64,000 bases of DNA, from NCBI GenBank assembly GCA_020852815.1, contig JADZAN010000002.1:1-64000 (forward strand), read 5' to 3'. The translations under genes were made by a program, and so were the position numbers. Below the pieces are notes generated by a model that saw nothing but the letters and a program-made list of their open reading frames with translations, searched no databases and was not told the origin of the DNA. Source of the stretch: Gemmatimonadaceae bacterium. GTDB lineage: Bacteria > Gemmatimonadota > Gemmatimonadetes > Gemmatimonadales > Gemmatimonadaceae. This document shows positions 17,396 to 26,793 of the stretch, in pieces. Position 1 is the stretch's first letter, and the number at the start of each line of letters is the position of its first letter.

Positions 17396-18310
17396 CTACT
17401 TCGCGTACAGCGTGCGCAGTCCCCGCACCACCGACGCCGCCATCACGTCGGAATGCCCCATCCCCGGGTGGAACTCGATGGTGAGCTTGAGCCCGGGGTA
17501 GTTGCGGCCGCCAAGCGTCCCCGCCAGGTGCGACATCCCGCTCACGATCTCGCCGATTCCTTCCAGCTGCGGATCGGTAGCCTCCAGCACGCCCGCCGCG
17601 AGGTAGATGCCCACGGGGAGATCCTTGTGCGTCGCGGCGTACGCCGCCTCCTGCCGGAAGATCTCCCCGCGCCCGTAGGACATGGCTGGGCTGGAGATGA
17701 TGTAGCGCGTGAACGGCGAGTTGGGCTGGAAGACGGCCCACGACGTGAAGAAGCCCCCCGCCGAAAGGCCGAAGAGCCCGAGCTGCGTGGTGTCGATGGG
17801 GAACTTCGCGGCGAGCAGCGGGAGCATCTCGGTCGCGATCGCGGTGAGGAACTTCGCCGAACCGCCGGTGCATCGCCCCTCCGGGCTCTGCAGCGTCTTG
17901 CAGAACCCGGAGACGAGTTCGCCAAAGGCGTCCTTCCGGTCCCAGCCGGGAGGCGAGAACTCGTAGATGCGCCGCCGCGAGTGCTCGGCTTCACCCTCGG
18001 TCAATGCCGTACCGACGCTAATCACGAACAGCGGCTTGATGACCCCGGAGAGTGAAGCGGCCGCTGCGAAGACGTTGCCGAAGGTAAAGTCACCATCGGT
18101 CACGATGAGCGCGGGGTAGCGCTTGCCATCCCCCGGCTTGTAGTCCGCCGGCATTCCGACGTTGAGGGAGAAGCGCACCCCCATCGACGGCGACTGGAAG
18201 GTGAACGACTCGACGCCGGCGTTCGGCACCGGCCGGGCCACCAGTTGCGCGCTGGCCGGCACGGCGGCGAGGGTGAGGAGCGCGGCGGCCACAAGTGGAC
18301 GAGCGATCAT
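17396..18310 (-). CDS. Secreted alpha/beta-hydrolase, esterase D / enterochelin esterase-like
   Basis: Exported esterase of 304 residues. A Sec signal ends at PASAQ. The fold shows RYPALIVTDGDFTFGNVF near residue 63, the nucleophile elbow GLSAGGF (Ser near 198) and a C-terminal HPGMGHSDV carrying the likely catalytic histidine. This layout matches the esterase-D/IroE/Fes group (COG2819), whose members cleave siderophore or other esters. The actual substrate is not evident. A TonB-type receptor lies 1 kb further on (19267-21705), so siderophore processing is conceivable but unproven. Confidence 0.75.
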   Translation of the reverse strand: MIARPLVAAALLTLAAVPASAQLVARPVPNAGVESFTFQSPSMGVRFSLNVGMPADYKPGDGKRYPALIVTDGDFTFGNVFAAAASLSGVIKPLFVISVGTALTEGEAEHSRRRIYEFSPPGWDRKDAFGELVSGFCKTLQSPEGRCTGGSAKFLTAIATEMLPLLAAKFPIDTTQLGLFGLSAGGFFTSWAVFQPNSPFTRYIISSPAMSYGRGEIFRQEAAYAATHKDLPVGIYLAAGVLEATDPQLEGIGEIVSGMSHLAGTLGGRNYPGLKLTIEFHPGMGHSDVMAASVVRGLRTLYAK

Positions 18311-18546
18311 GGACGAGCCTCGGGAAGGGATGAGCGCGCGGGTCGGCCGAGCCCAGCGCTTGGTTCACGGGTATCATACGAGAATGCGACGACGCGGTAA
18401 GGGCAGCGGCCGCGAGTTGCCCGAGACTTCACGCCCCCGTGCACTCCACTGGCGCTTTGCCCCGAGCGGCGATGACTTTCGGCTCCTCTCGCGGCTCAAC
18501 GCACGGTCTACTCCCGATCCCCAATCCACTCGACAGGAGAACCGAC

Positions 18547-19032
18547 ATGTCAGACCCCGCCCGCACGACGATCTGTCTCTGGTACGACAGCGGCGCCGAG
18601 GAAGCGGCGCGCTTCTATGCGTCCATCTTCCCCGATACGGCGGTGAAGGCGGTGCATCGCGCGCCGGGTGACTACCCGACGGGGAAGGAGGGGGACGTTC
18701 TTACCGTCGAGTTCACGGTGATGGGCATCCCCTGCCTCGGACTCAACGGCGGCCCGCAGTTCAAGCACAGCGAAGCCTTCTCGTTCCAGGTCGCGACCGC
18801 TGACCAGGCGGAGACCGATCGCCTGTGGGACGCGATTGTCGGTAACGGCGGCCAGGAGAGCATGTGCGGATGGTGCAAGGACAAGTGGGGCATCTCGTGG
18901 CAGATCACGCCGCTCGCCCTAACGAGAGCCATGGCCGGTCCCGACCGCGCTGCGGCAAAGCGCGTCTTCCAGGCAATGCTGACGATGAAGAAGATCGACG
19001 TCGCGACGATCGAAGCAGCGCGACGGGGGTGA
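18547..19032 (+). CDS. PhnB-like VOC-family protein
   Basis: Cytoplasmic protein of 161 residues in the PhnB/3-dmu-9_3-mt branch of the VOC superfamily. Visible elements are TICLWYDSGAEEAARFYASI, the strand LTVEFTVMGIPCLGLNGGP, FSFQVATADQAETDRLWDAI and GWCKDKWGISWQITP. AGGAG sits 6 nt before the ATG at 18547, which fixes the start; the longer upstream frame is not needed. These proteins bind metal or small molecules in many contexts; the specific role is unknown. Confidence 0.85.
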   Translation: MSDPARTTICLWYDSGAEEAARFYASIFPDTAVKAVHRAPGDYPTGKEGDVLTVEFTVMGIPCLGLNGGPQFKHSEAFSFQVATADQAETDRLWDAIVGNGGQESMCGWCKDKWGISWQITPLALTRAMAGPDRAAAKRVFQAMLTMKKIDVATIEAARRG

Positions 19033-19266
19033 CGGAGGAAACGATGCACGATGCGCCTGGCGGGTGCGCCCAGCGGATGGTCGCGCGCTACCCAGGTGCG
19101 GAGGCCCATGTGAACGCGGCATGAAGCGCGGACGAGCGTACCCGTTCACGGGCAGTCACTTCCTGTGCACAAAGAGACGGCGAAGCAGCGCCGCGACCGC
19201 GCGCGCATGCCGCTAACTTGAGCGTGCGCCGTCGCCCGTATCGTCCGCTCCTCGCTTTCGTGTGCC

Positions 19267-21705
19267 GTGACTCCTCGCTCGCTCCTCGCGCGCCTCGCGC
19301 CGCTCCTCCTGCTCGCGCTGCTGTCGACTGCCACCGTCGGGTCGGCCCAGGTGTCGTCCACCGGCGTCACCCTCTCCGGCCGCATCATCGACGGTGATTC
19401 CAAGGCGGCGCTCCCCTACCTCTCGCTCCAACTCCTCGCGGAGAAGGACAGCGCTTTCGTGGCCGGACGGCTTACGGATGACGCCGGGGGCTTCTCATTC
19501 TCCGGACTGAAGAAGGGGAGCTTCGTCCTCGTGGCGCGGCGCATCGGCTACCGTCCCATTCGCCAGCGCGTCCTGGTGGGTGAGCTCTCCCCCTTCCTCG
19601 ACCTCGGCACGCTGTCAATGGTTAGGGAAGCGCAGGCGCTGGCCGGCGTGGTGGTGACGGGGAGCGCCGACGCGGTCGCCGAGGCGATGGACCGAAAGAC
19701 GTTCACCGTCAGCGACAACGTTACCCAGTCGGGCGGATCCGTCCTGCAGGCCATGTCCACCGTGCCCGGGGTGACCGTGGGGCAGGACGGGAAACTGCTG
19801 CTGCGGGGGAGCGACAAGGTCGTCGTCCTCATCGACGGGAAGCAGACCGCACTCACCGGCTTCGGCTCGCAGGCGGGGCTCGACAACCTCCCCGCCTCGG
19901 CGCTGGAGCGCATCGAGGTCATCAACAACCCGTCGGCGAAGTACGACGCCAACGCGAGCGCCGGGATCATCAATCTGGTCTTCCGCAAGGAGGAGCAGGT
20001 GGGATGGAACGGAAAGGTCGGGGTGATGGGCGGGGCGGGAGCGCTGTGGGAGAAGAAGGCGAACCTCCCCACCATCCGTCCGCAGTACCGCGGGACGGCC
20101 AAGTTCAACCCGTCGGTCGCGCTCAATCATCGCAACGGTGCGACCAACGTCTTCCTGCAGGGCGACTGGCTCTACTCGCCGACGCTCAACAAGAACGAGT
20201 TTGCCACGCGCACCTACGATGACGGGACGGTCATCACGCAGCAGGTCAAGCGCAACCGTCGCACCGACTACGCCACGCTCAACGCCGGTGTCGACCATGC
20301 GTTCGATGGGCGCAACACGTTGCACGTGGCGGGGCTGTTCAACCGGGAGAAGATCCTCGATTACGGCGACAATCCGTATTTCGAGGGGACGCTGCAGAAC
20401 CGCGTGCGTCTGTGGCAGTTCCTGGAGGATGAGGTGAAGTACACCGCCTTCGCGACCGCGTCGTTCATCCACAAGTTCCCGCAGGCCGGGCACACGCTCA
20501 CGGTCACCAGCAACTACTCCTTCCATCGCGAGGACGAGAAGTACTACTTCACCAACACGCTCCCGACCTTCGTGGGGAACGACGCCTTCAAGCTCATCTC
20601 CGACGAGCACGTCGTGGACCTCAACGCCGACTACGTGAAGCCGCTTCGGCAGGGGCGTGTGGAGGCGGGCTTCAAGGGACGCTACCGCTCGATCCCGGTG
20701 AACATGCGCTTCTTCCCGGGACTCAACTCGCCCATCGACACCGGCGCCGGCGGCTGGGCCAACTATCGAGAGACGATTCCCGCGCTCTACGCGAACTACG
20801 TGTTCGAGAGCCAGCGTATCGAGCTGGAAGGCGGCGTACGCGTCGAGGGGGTGAACGTCAACTACGACGTCAACCCGAACCACAACACCTACAAGAGCGA
20901 CGGCTATCGCTACTTCCAGCCCTTTCCCAACGTGCGCGCGGCCTGGAAGTTCGACGACGCCAACAAGCTCTCGCTCTTCATCAATCGTCGCGTCGATCGC
21001 CCCAATGAGGTCGACATCCGCATCTTTCCCAAGTATGACGAGCCCGAGCTGATCAAGGTGGGGAATCCCGCGTTGCAGCCGCAATATGCCACGTCGGCGG
21101 AGTTGGGGTACAAGACGAGCTGGTCGCTGGGGAGCTTCTACGTCGCCGCCTATCATCGCATCGTCGACGGCACCATCACGCGCATCGCCACGCAGGCGCC
21201 GGGAAACACGCTGCTCTACAACGTCTTCCAGAACGCGGGACGCAGCTGGAGCACCGGGAGCGAGGTGGTGTGGCAACAGACGCTCGCGGCCAGGCTCCTC
21301 CTCAATGCCAACGCCAACATCTACCGCCGCACCGTCGACGCCTTCTCGGTGGTGAATCGCTATCCCGTCCCGGTCACCTACTCCGCACCGCGCGAGCAGC
21401 TCACGTCGGGCAACGTGAAGCTTGGCGCCACCGTCACCTTGCCGGGCGACTGGCAGCTGCAACTCGCCAACACGTACCTCGCGCCCGACCTTTTCCCGCA
21501 AGGAAGGCTTGGCAGTCGTTACGCGCTGGACGCGGGGGCCAGGAAACTCGTGCAGCGCGGTCGCGGCGAGCTGGTGATCAACGCCACGGACCTCCTCAAC
21601 ACCAACCAGGCAGAGCGCACGCTGCGCGGGACGAACTTCCGCCTCGTCAGCACCGACTACCTGGAGACGCAGGTCGTGCGCGTGGGGTATAGCTGGAAGT
21701 TCTAG
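19267..21705 (+). CDS. TonB-dependent outer-membrane receptor family protein (OMP_b-brl-type)
   Basis: Outer-membrane beta-barrel of 812 residues starting with GTG. Residues 1-27 form a Sec signal (…VGSAQ). About 35-110 is a carboxypeptidase-regulatory-like Ig domain (GVTLSGRIIDGDSKAALPYL). A plug-type domain follows (SGGSVLQAMSTVPGVTVGQD, KVVVLIDGKQT, ASALERIEVINNPSAKYDA). The rest, from about 230, is barrel, ending in an aromatic Phe (VRVGYSWKF), as outer-membrane proteins require. No TonB box is evident by eye. Such proteins import siderophores, oligosaccharides or peptides; the ligand is not indicated by neighbours. Confidence 0.88.
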   Translation: MTPRSLLARLAPLLLLALLSTATVGSAQVSSTGVTLSGRIIDGDSKAALPYLSLQLLAEKDSAFVAGRLTDDAGGFSFSGLKKGSFVLVARRIGYRPIRQRVLVGELSPFLDLGTLSMVREAQALAGVVVTGSADAVAEAMDRKTFTVSDNVTQSGGSVLQAMSTVPGVTVGQDGKLLLRGSDKVVVLIDGKQTALTGFGSQAGLDNLPASALERIEVINNPSAKYDANASAGIINLVFRKEEQVGWNGKVGVMGGAGALWEKKANLPTIRPQYRGTAKFNPSVALNHRNGATNVFLQGDWLYSPTLNKNEFATRTYDDGTVITQQVKRNRRTDYATLNAGVDHAFDGRNTLHVAGLFNREKILDYGDNPYFEGTLQNRVRLWQFLEDEVKYTAFATASFIHKFPQAGHTLTVTSNYSFHREDEKYYFTNTLPTFVGNDAFKLISDEHVVDLNADYVKPLRQGRVEAGFKGRYRSIPVNMRFFPGLNSPIDTGAGGWANYRETIPALYANYVFESQRIELEGGVRVEGVNVNYDVNPNHNTYKSDGYRYFQPFPNVRAAWKFDDANKLSLFINRRVDRPNEVDIRIFPKYDEPELIKVGNPALQPQYATSAELGYKTSWSLGSFYVAAYHRIVDGTITRIATQAPGNTLLYNVFQNAGRSWSTGSEVVWQQTLAARLLLNANANIYRRTVDAFSVVNRYPVPVTYSAPREQLTSGNVKLGATVTLPGDWQLQLANTYLAPDLFPQGRLGSRYALDAGARKLVQRGRGELVINATDLLNTNQAERTLRGTNFRLVSTDYLETQVVRVGYSWKF

Positions 21706-22018
21706 CACGTGCGTAGGGGATGGACTCGGGCAACCGGCGCGCCTCACCGCGCGTGGTTGACAATGCGCGCGTTGCGACGTCGCTTCCGGTGACCGACGGT
21801 CGAACTGACATCGTCAGAGGCATCTGTGCATGCGCGCGCGTTCTCCCCTTTCCGACGGGCCGCCACTGCCGCCGACAGCGCGCTTGCTGGACGGCGTGGG
21901 AAGCGCCCGGGCCGACTACGAGTCAGGATGGCGAACGCCTGCGCCGCCAGCTGCACGCGATACGAGCCGTCGCTATCACGGCTATCAGCAGGACGCGCCG
22001 GCGCTGCGGCGCGTTGCC
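21706..22018. other. Intergenic region between convergent genes
   Basis: 313 bp with no credible gene. Short frames on both strands are Arg/Pro/Ala-rich and unsupported. A weak hairpin, AGCCGT / ACGGCT with a 7-nt loop (near 21968-21987), is the only structure I see. Confidence 0.5.
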
Positions 22019-24475
22019 TTACTCTCCGCGCAACTCGCTCGCGGGGTCCGCTGCGCTCGCCCGGAACGCCGGCACCGCCACCGCCACGAGGCAAACCCCC
22101 AGCAGCACCGTCACCGACGCGGCGAGCGAGAACGGATCGTTGGCGGTGACGCCGTACAGCAGCGACGCCAGCATCTGCCCGGCGCCCAGCACCATCGCCA
22201 CCCCCACCACCAAGCCGACTGCCGCCACGCGCCCCCCTTCTCCCATCACCAGCTGCAACAGCCGGTTCGGCGTGGCGCCCAATGCGGCGCGGATCCCGAA
22301 CTCCTTGCGACGCGCGGAAACGCTCGAGGCCACCACGACGTACAATCCGGCCACCGCCAGGAGCACGACGGCAAGCGCGTAGCCGCCCAGCACCGCGGCG
22401 AGCAAGCGCGGACGCGCCAGCGGCTCGGCCAGGCGATCCTGCATCGTCCCGTGGGGGTGCACGGCCAGCCCCGGCGCGAGCGACGACACCACCTGGCGCA
22501 CCTGCGCGTCAAGTGCGGTTGGCCTCATGCGCGTACGAATGGCGAGGAACGGCGCCCCGCCATCGAACTGTCGCACCGGGAGATAGAAGGTTGCCCTGGG
22601 CTCGAGGAACTCGCGGAAGCGCGCGTCACGCACGATCCCGATCACCATGACCAGGCGCCCGCCCCACAGCCTAACGCGACGCCCCACCGCGTCCTCGCCC
22701 GGAAAGAGGATGCTCGCCGCCTTCTCGCTCAGCACCATGACCGCGGGCGCGTGGTCGCGATCGCTCGCCGAGAGCCAGCGCCCGCGCAGTAACGTTCCGC
22801 CCGTCACGCGGAGATACGCTTCGTTGGTGATCTCCATGTTGAGGTACGGGCGGCGCGCGGAGTCGTCCGCGGCGGCCCCCTCGGCTTCGAGACGCGCATC
22901 CCAGCCGGCAGCGCCGGCGTAGGCCTCGTGCACCACCGGGGCGACACCATCCACTCCTGGAAGGGCGGCAATGCGGGAGAGGATCTCCTCCTGCAGCGAC
23001 AACCAGTGCTCGCCGCGCGCCTCGGGCGTGTCAGGCGCAACGCCGGCATCCCAACCGGCCGAGGGGATCAGCTCGACGAAAGACAAACGCTCGGGAGCGG
23101 TCACGCCGAGGTCGAGCGAGGTGAGGTTGACCAGCGAGCGTCCCAGCAGCGTGGACGTGCTGAGGAGGACGAGTGCCAGCGCGACCTGCGCGCCGACGAG
23201 GATGCGTCGCGTGCGCACGTCGCCGGTGCGCCCACCGGCCCCAGCATGCGCCGCGCCGAGCACCGATGCGGGCGGAAAGCGCGTGGCGGAGAGCGCGGGA
23301 GCGACGCCGATAGCCAGCGTGGCGAGCGTGGTCACGGCGGCGAGCGCCACCCACGTTCGCCAGTCCACGCCGACCTCGGCGACGCGCGGCAACTCGGCGG
23401 GGGCGAGGAGCGCGAAGGCGCGCACGCTCGCTGCGGCGACGAGGGCGCCCACGGCGCCACCGGCCAGCGCGAGCAGCGCGTGCTGCTGCAGGAGCGCGCG
23501 CACGAGGGTGCCGCGCGTGGCGCCGAGCGCTGTGCGCAACGCCAGCTCGCGCCGGCGCGCGCCCGCGCGGACGAGGAGGAGCCCGGCAACGTTGCCGCAG
23601 GTGGCGACGAGGAGGACGAGCGCAGCCGCGCCTAACGCGCGAAAGGGCACCCGCACGTCGCCGGTGACCAGTTCCGGGACAGGGCGTGAGGTGGCGCGCG
23701 CCCCTGCGTACTGTCGCGCCCCGGCGGCCGCCAGCGTGGCGTAGTAGTCGGTTAGCACCTGCCGCACGCGTGCCGCGTTGCTCCCTGGCGCAATGCGGGC
23801 CACGACGTCCACCGCCCACGGGCTCTTGTCCAGCGAGCCGTCGACCGCAGCGGTGGGAACGAAGGCGGTCCACCCTTCCACTCCTCGCGGGAGGTCGAGC
23901 CCTGGCGGCATCACGCCGACGATCGTGTACGCTGCGCCGAAGATGACCGACCTGAGTGTGCGTCCGATGATGTCGGGGTCGCAACCGAAGTGGCGCTGCC
24001 AGGCGGCGTGGCTGAGCACGATGACGCGCGGTGCGCCGACGACGTCGTCGTCCGGGCGCAGCGCGCGCCCCAGCGCCGGTGGTGTGCCCAGCACGTCGAA
24101 GTAGCGACCGCCGGCGAGTGTCATGCGCAGCCGCAACGGGGCGCCGCCGCCGTCAGGAGCAACAAACGGCCACGGATACGCACCGTTGTAGTCGCCAGCC
24201 GCAATGTCGGCCACGCCGCGCATCCGGTCGGTGAGCCCGTGCACGTCGCCGGGCCGCAGCGGGAGGTGCGGAAAGCTCCTGGCGCGGTCCACCCCCCAGA
24301 GCACGAGGACGCGGTCGGCGTCGCGCAGTGGCAGCCCGGCAAAGGCGACGGTGCGCGCGACCGCGGCGGTCGCCGTGGCGAGCCCGATCCCCAGCCCCAG
24401 GGTGAGAATGACCGCGGCGACAACGCCGGGTGTGCGCCGCAGCGAGCGCACGGCGTGGCGCAGGTTGGTGGTCAT
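22019..24475 (-). CDS. ADOP-family ABC transporter permease (MacB/FtsX type)
   Basis: Large inner-membrane permease of 818 residues. It opens with TTNLRHAVRSLRRTPG, then a helix LTLGLGIGLATATAAV and a periplasmic MacB-type domain (LRLRMTLAGGRYFDVLGTPP, VIVLSHAAWQRHFGCDP). Two FtsX modules follow: around 280-400 (LVATCGNVAGLLLVRAGARR, RRRELALRTALGATRGTL) and around 690-810 (AGLYVVVASSVSARRKEFGI, IRAALGATPNRLL). This duplicated layout defines the ADOP orphan permeases, which lack a neighbouring ATPase, as here. Their role is unknown, though antimicrobial or lipoprotein export is suspected for the MacB family. It shares its orientation with the PQQ dehydrogenase gene upstream. Confidence 0.85.
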   Translation of the reverse strand: MTTNLRHAVRSLRRTPGVVAAVILTLGLGIGLATATAAVARTVAFAGLPLRDADRVLVLWGVDRARSFPHLPLRPGDVHGLTDRMRGVADIAAGDYNGAYPWPFVAPDGGGAPLRLRMTLAGGRYFDVLGTPPALGRALRPDDDVVGAPRVIVLSHAAWQRHFGCDPDIIGRTLRSVIFGAAYTIVGVMPPGLDLPRGVEGWTAFVPTAAVDGSLDKSPWAVDVVARIAPGSNAARVRQVLTDYYATLAAAGARQYAGARATSRPVPELVTGDVRVPFRALGAAALVLLVATCGNVAGLLLVRAGARRRELALRTALGATRGTLVRALLQQHALLALAGGAVGALVAAASVRAFALLAPAELPRVAEVGVDWRTWVALAAVTTLATLAIGVAPALSATRFPPASVLGAAHAGAGGRTGDVRTRRILVGAQVALALVLLSTSTLLGRSLVNLTSLDLGVTAPERLSFVELIPSAGWDAGVAPDTPEARGEHWLSLQEEILSRIAALPGVDGVAPVVHEAYAGAAGWDARLEAEGAAADDSARRPYLNMEITNEAYLRVTGGTLLRGRWLSASDRDHAPAVMVLSEKAASILFPGEDAVGRRVRLWGGRLVMVIGIVRDARFREFLEPRATFYLPVRQFDGGAPFLAIRTRMRPTALDAQVRQVVSSLAPGLAVHPHGTMQDRLAEPLARPRLLAAVLGGYALAVVLLAVAGLYVVVASSVSARRKEFGIRAALGATPNRLLQLVMGEGGRVAAVGLVVGVAMVLGAGQMLASLLYGVTANDPFSLAASVTVLLGVCLVAVAVPAFRASAADPASELRGE

Positions 24476-24514
24476 TGGCGGCCGGCGTGCGGCGTCATCG
24501 GCAAAGACTCCAAC

Positions 24515-26581
24515 TCAGGGCAGCGCAAACGCGACGTACGATCCCCCGCTCGGCGCCCCGTTCTTCCCCCCGCCGCAGGCAATTACGATGTACTGCTTCC
24601 CGTTCACCATGTAGGTCGAAGGCGTCGTGTTTCCCGCGGCCGGGAGCGCCCCTTCCCAGAGAAGCTTCCCGTTCGATTTGTCGAACGCACGGATCTTGTT
24701 GTCGTAAGTGGTGGCGGCGATGATGAGGAGCCCGTTCTCGGTGACGATGGCGCCGCCGTAGTTGTCGCTTCCGGTGTTCGTGAGCCCTTGTTCGGCGAGC
24801 TTGGGGTACTCGCCGAAGGGGATGGACCACTTGGTCTCGCCAGAGTTGAGGTCGATCGCGGAGAGCGTCCCCCATGGCGGCTCGATGGCGGGGTACCCTT
24901 CGTGGTCGAGGAAGATGTCGAAGGTGGTATTGCGGTACTTGAGGAAGGTGGGGAGGTCGCGCGGCATCAGCGTGGGCGCCTTGCCGCTGATGAGGTACTC
25001 GGTCAGTTGCGCGATGCCGCTGTCGCCTAACGCCGTGGCGAAGGCCGGCATGCGACCGGTGCCGGCACGGATGGCGTTGGAGACCTGCTCGCGCGTGAGG
25101 CGCTTGGCGACGCCGGTGAGCGTCGGCCCAATGGGGGTGCTCCTGGCCCCGTGACACTCGGCGCAGTAGGCGCCAAAGAGCGAGTTGGTCTCGCGCGGGA
25201 CGATCTTGAGGATCCATCCCATCTCATTGGCGTTGACGTAGAGCATTCCCGTCTTTGGGTCAAACGCCGGGCCGCCATACTCGCCGCCGCCGTCGACACC
25301 GGGGAAGATGATGATCCCCTTTGTGTTGGGCGGCGTCCACGGGTCGGGGGTGGGATTCTCCCTGAAGAGCTTGAGGGCCGCCGCGTGCGCTTCCGGTGTG
25401 CGCCTGGTGAGCATCGCCTCCGTCAGCTGCTGCCGGGCGAACGGCTTGGGGAGGGTGGGGAAGCGCTGCGAATCGGCGGTTGCCTCGCCATCGAGGATGG
25501 CGGGCGGCATCTTGCGCCACTCGCTGGGGAAGAGCTCGGCGCCGGTGTCGCGATCGAGGAGCCAGACGTGCCCGGTCTTGGTGATCTGGGCGACGGCGTC
25601 GACCGGGCGTCCGTTGCGGCGGACGGTGACGAGCGTGGGCGCCGCCGGAAAGTCGCGGTCCCACAGGTCGTGCCTGAGCCCCTGGAAGTGCCATTTGCGC
25701 GCCCCGGTGCTGGCGTCGAGCGCTACGATGGAGTTGGCGAAGAGGTTGTCGCCGAGCCGGTTGGCGCCGTAGAAGTCAAACGACGCGGAGCCGGTGGCGA
25801 AGAAGACCATTCCGCGTTGCTGGTCCACGGTGACGCCACTCCAGGCGTTGGCGCCGCCGGCGACCTTCCACGCCTCGGGCGACCAGGTCTCGTAGCCGGC
25901 CTCACCGGGGTGCGGGATGGTGTGGAACGACCAGCGGATCTTCCCGCTCTTCACGTCATAGGCGCGGATGTCGCCCGGCGCCGAAGGGAGCGCCTCGGGG
26001 ACGGCGGTCCCGATGATGAGCATGTCCTTGTAGACGGCGCCTGGAGTGCTGGCGCTCACCGAGAGCCCCTCGACGGGGCGGCCGAGCCCCTCGCGCAGGT
26101 CGACCCATCCGCTGTCATTCCCCCAGCCGGCGGCCTTCTGTCCCGTCGCGGCGTCGAGCGAGAAGAGCCGATAGCGATAGTTGAAGTAGACGCGCCCGTC
26201 GTGCACCACGACGCCGCGATAGCGGATGCGCGGCCCGGTGAACTTTCCGTTGGTAGGGTCGAACGACCAGAGTTCCTTCCCCGTGGCGGCGTCGAGCGCG
26301 AAGGCGCGCTGCGTTGGCGACATCGCGTACAGCACGCCGCCCACGATGATGGGATTGGATTGCATCTCCGACCCCTCGAAGGCGTCCTTCGTGTCGTACG
26401 TCCACGCGACGCGGAGCTGCGCAACGTTGGCCGGGGAGATCTGCGCCAACGTGGTGTAGTGGGTCTTGGCGTCGCTCCCCTGGTAGACGGGCCAATCGAC
26501 GTTCCGCGGGGCGCTGGTACAGGCGAGCGCGAGAACGAGGGCGCTGGCGGCCCAGGGCGAGAGCGGGAGGCGAAGCGGCAT
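24515..26581 (-). CDS. PQQ-dependent dehydrogenase with inserted cytochrome c domain (lipoprotein)
   Basis: Periplasmic quinoprotein dehydrogenase of 688 residues. The ATG at 26581 gives a signal with lipobox ALAC (Cys21); a longer frame upstream runs through a palindromic repeat. Propeller blades carry the tryptophan-docking pattern (GKELWSFDPTNGKF, KIRWSFHTIP, GARKWHFQGLRHDLWDRDFP). HDLWD at 304-308 resembles the glucose-dehydrogenase active-site segment. A cytochrome c domain with CAECH (473-477) and a likely Met511 ligand is inserted between blades, giving built-in electron transfer. There is no adjacent-cysteine pair of the methanol dehydrogenase type. Substrate is uncertain; an aldose or polyol is plausible given the divergent gluconate genes. 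Confidence 0.82.
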   Translation of the reverse strand: MPLRLPLSPWAASALVLALACTSAPRNVDWPVYQGSDAKTHYTTLAQISPANVAQLRVAWTYDTKDAFEGSEMQSNPIIVGGVLYAMSPTQRAFALDAATGKELWSFDPTNGKFTGPRIRYRGVVVHDGRVYFNYRYRLFSLDAATGQKAAGWGNDSGWVDLREGLGRPVEGLSVSASTPGAVYKDMLIIGTAVPEALPSAPGDIRAYDVKSGKIRWSFHTIPHPGEAGYETWSPEAWKVAGGANAWSGVTVDQQRGMVFFATGSASFDFYGANRLGDNLFANSIVALDASTGARKWHFQGLRHDLWDRDFPAAPTLVTVRRNGRPVDAVAQITKTGHVWLLDRDTGAELFPSEWRKMPPAILDGEATADSQRFPTLPKPFARQQLTEAMLTRRTPEAHAAALKLFRENPTPDPWTPPNTKGIIIFPGVDGGGEYGGPAFDPKTGMLYVNANEMGWILKIVPRETNSLFGAYCAECHGARSTPIGPTLTGVAKRLTREQVSNAIRAGTGRMPAFATALGDSGIAQLTEYLISGKAPTLMPRDLPTFLKYRNTTFDIFLDHEGYPAIEPPWGTLSAIDLNSGETKWSIPFGEYPKLAEQGLTNTGSDNYGGAIVTENGLLIIAATTYDNKIRAFDKSNGKLLWEGALPAAGNTTPSTYMVNGKQYIVIACGGGKNGAPSGGSYVAFALP

Positions 26582-26666
26582 GCGGCCAATGGGCGGAGGG
26601 GTGTGCCCAATGCTGGCATTCGGTGCGCCGTCGCTCAAGGGGCGCGGCGCGTACCAAGGTCTGGTC

Positions 26667-26780
26667 TTTTCACCACAGAGAACGCAGAGTCTCACGGAGG
26701 AATTCGGGAATCGTGGGCAGGTGCTGCGCGCGAGCCCTCCACTCGTCCTCCGTGCAACCCCGTGTTCCCTGTGGTGAAGG
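26667..26780. repeat. Imperfect long inverted repeat in a divergent promoter region
   Basis: The arms, about 26667-26701 and 26746-26780, are each about 34 bp and pair at most positions; they begin TTCACCACAG and end CACGGAGGA. The core GAACGCAGAGTCTC is shared with the element at 14883-15006. It occupies the gap between the PQQ dehydrogenase and gntK starts and may influence both promoters. Confidence 0.7.
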
Positions 26781-26793
26781 AACTGCGTAGTCG

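Noticed and set aside
19044-19124. Tiny 26-codon frame with a GGAGG site after the PhnB-like gene
   Set aside because: It is too short to judge, has no recognisable feature, and sits in the downstream flank of another gene.
19615-21747. Long open frame antisense to the TonB-type receptor gene
   Set aside because: It mirrors the receptor gene in a shadow frame, has an Arg/Val/Leu/His-rich composition with no family motif, and the sense gene has clear domain structure.
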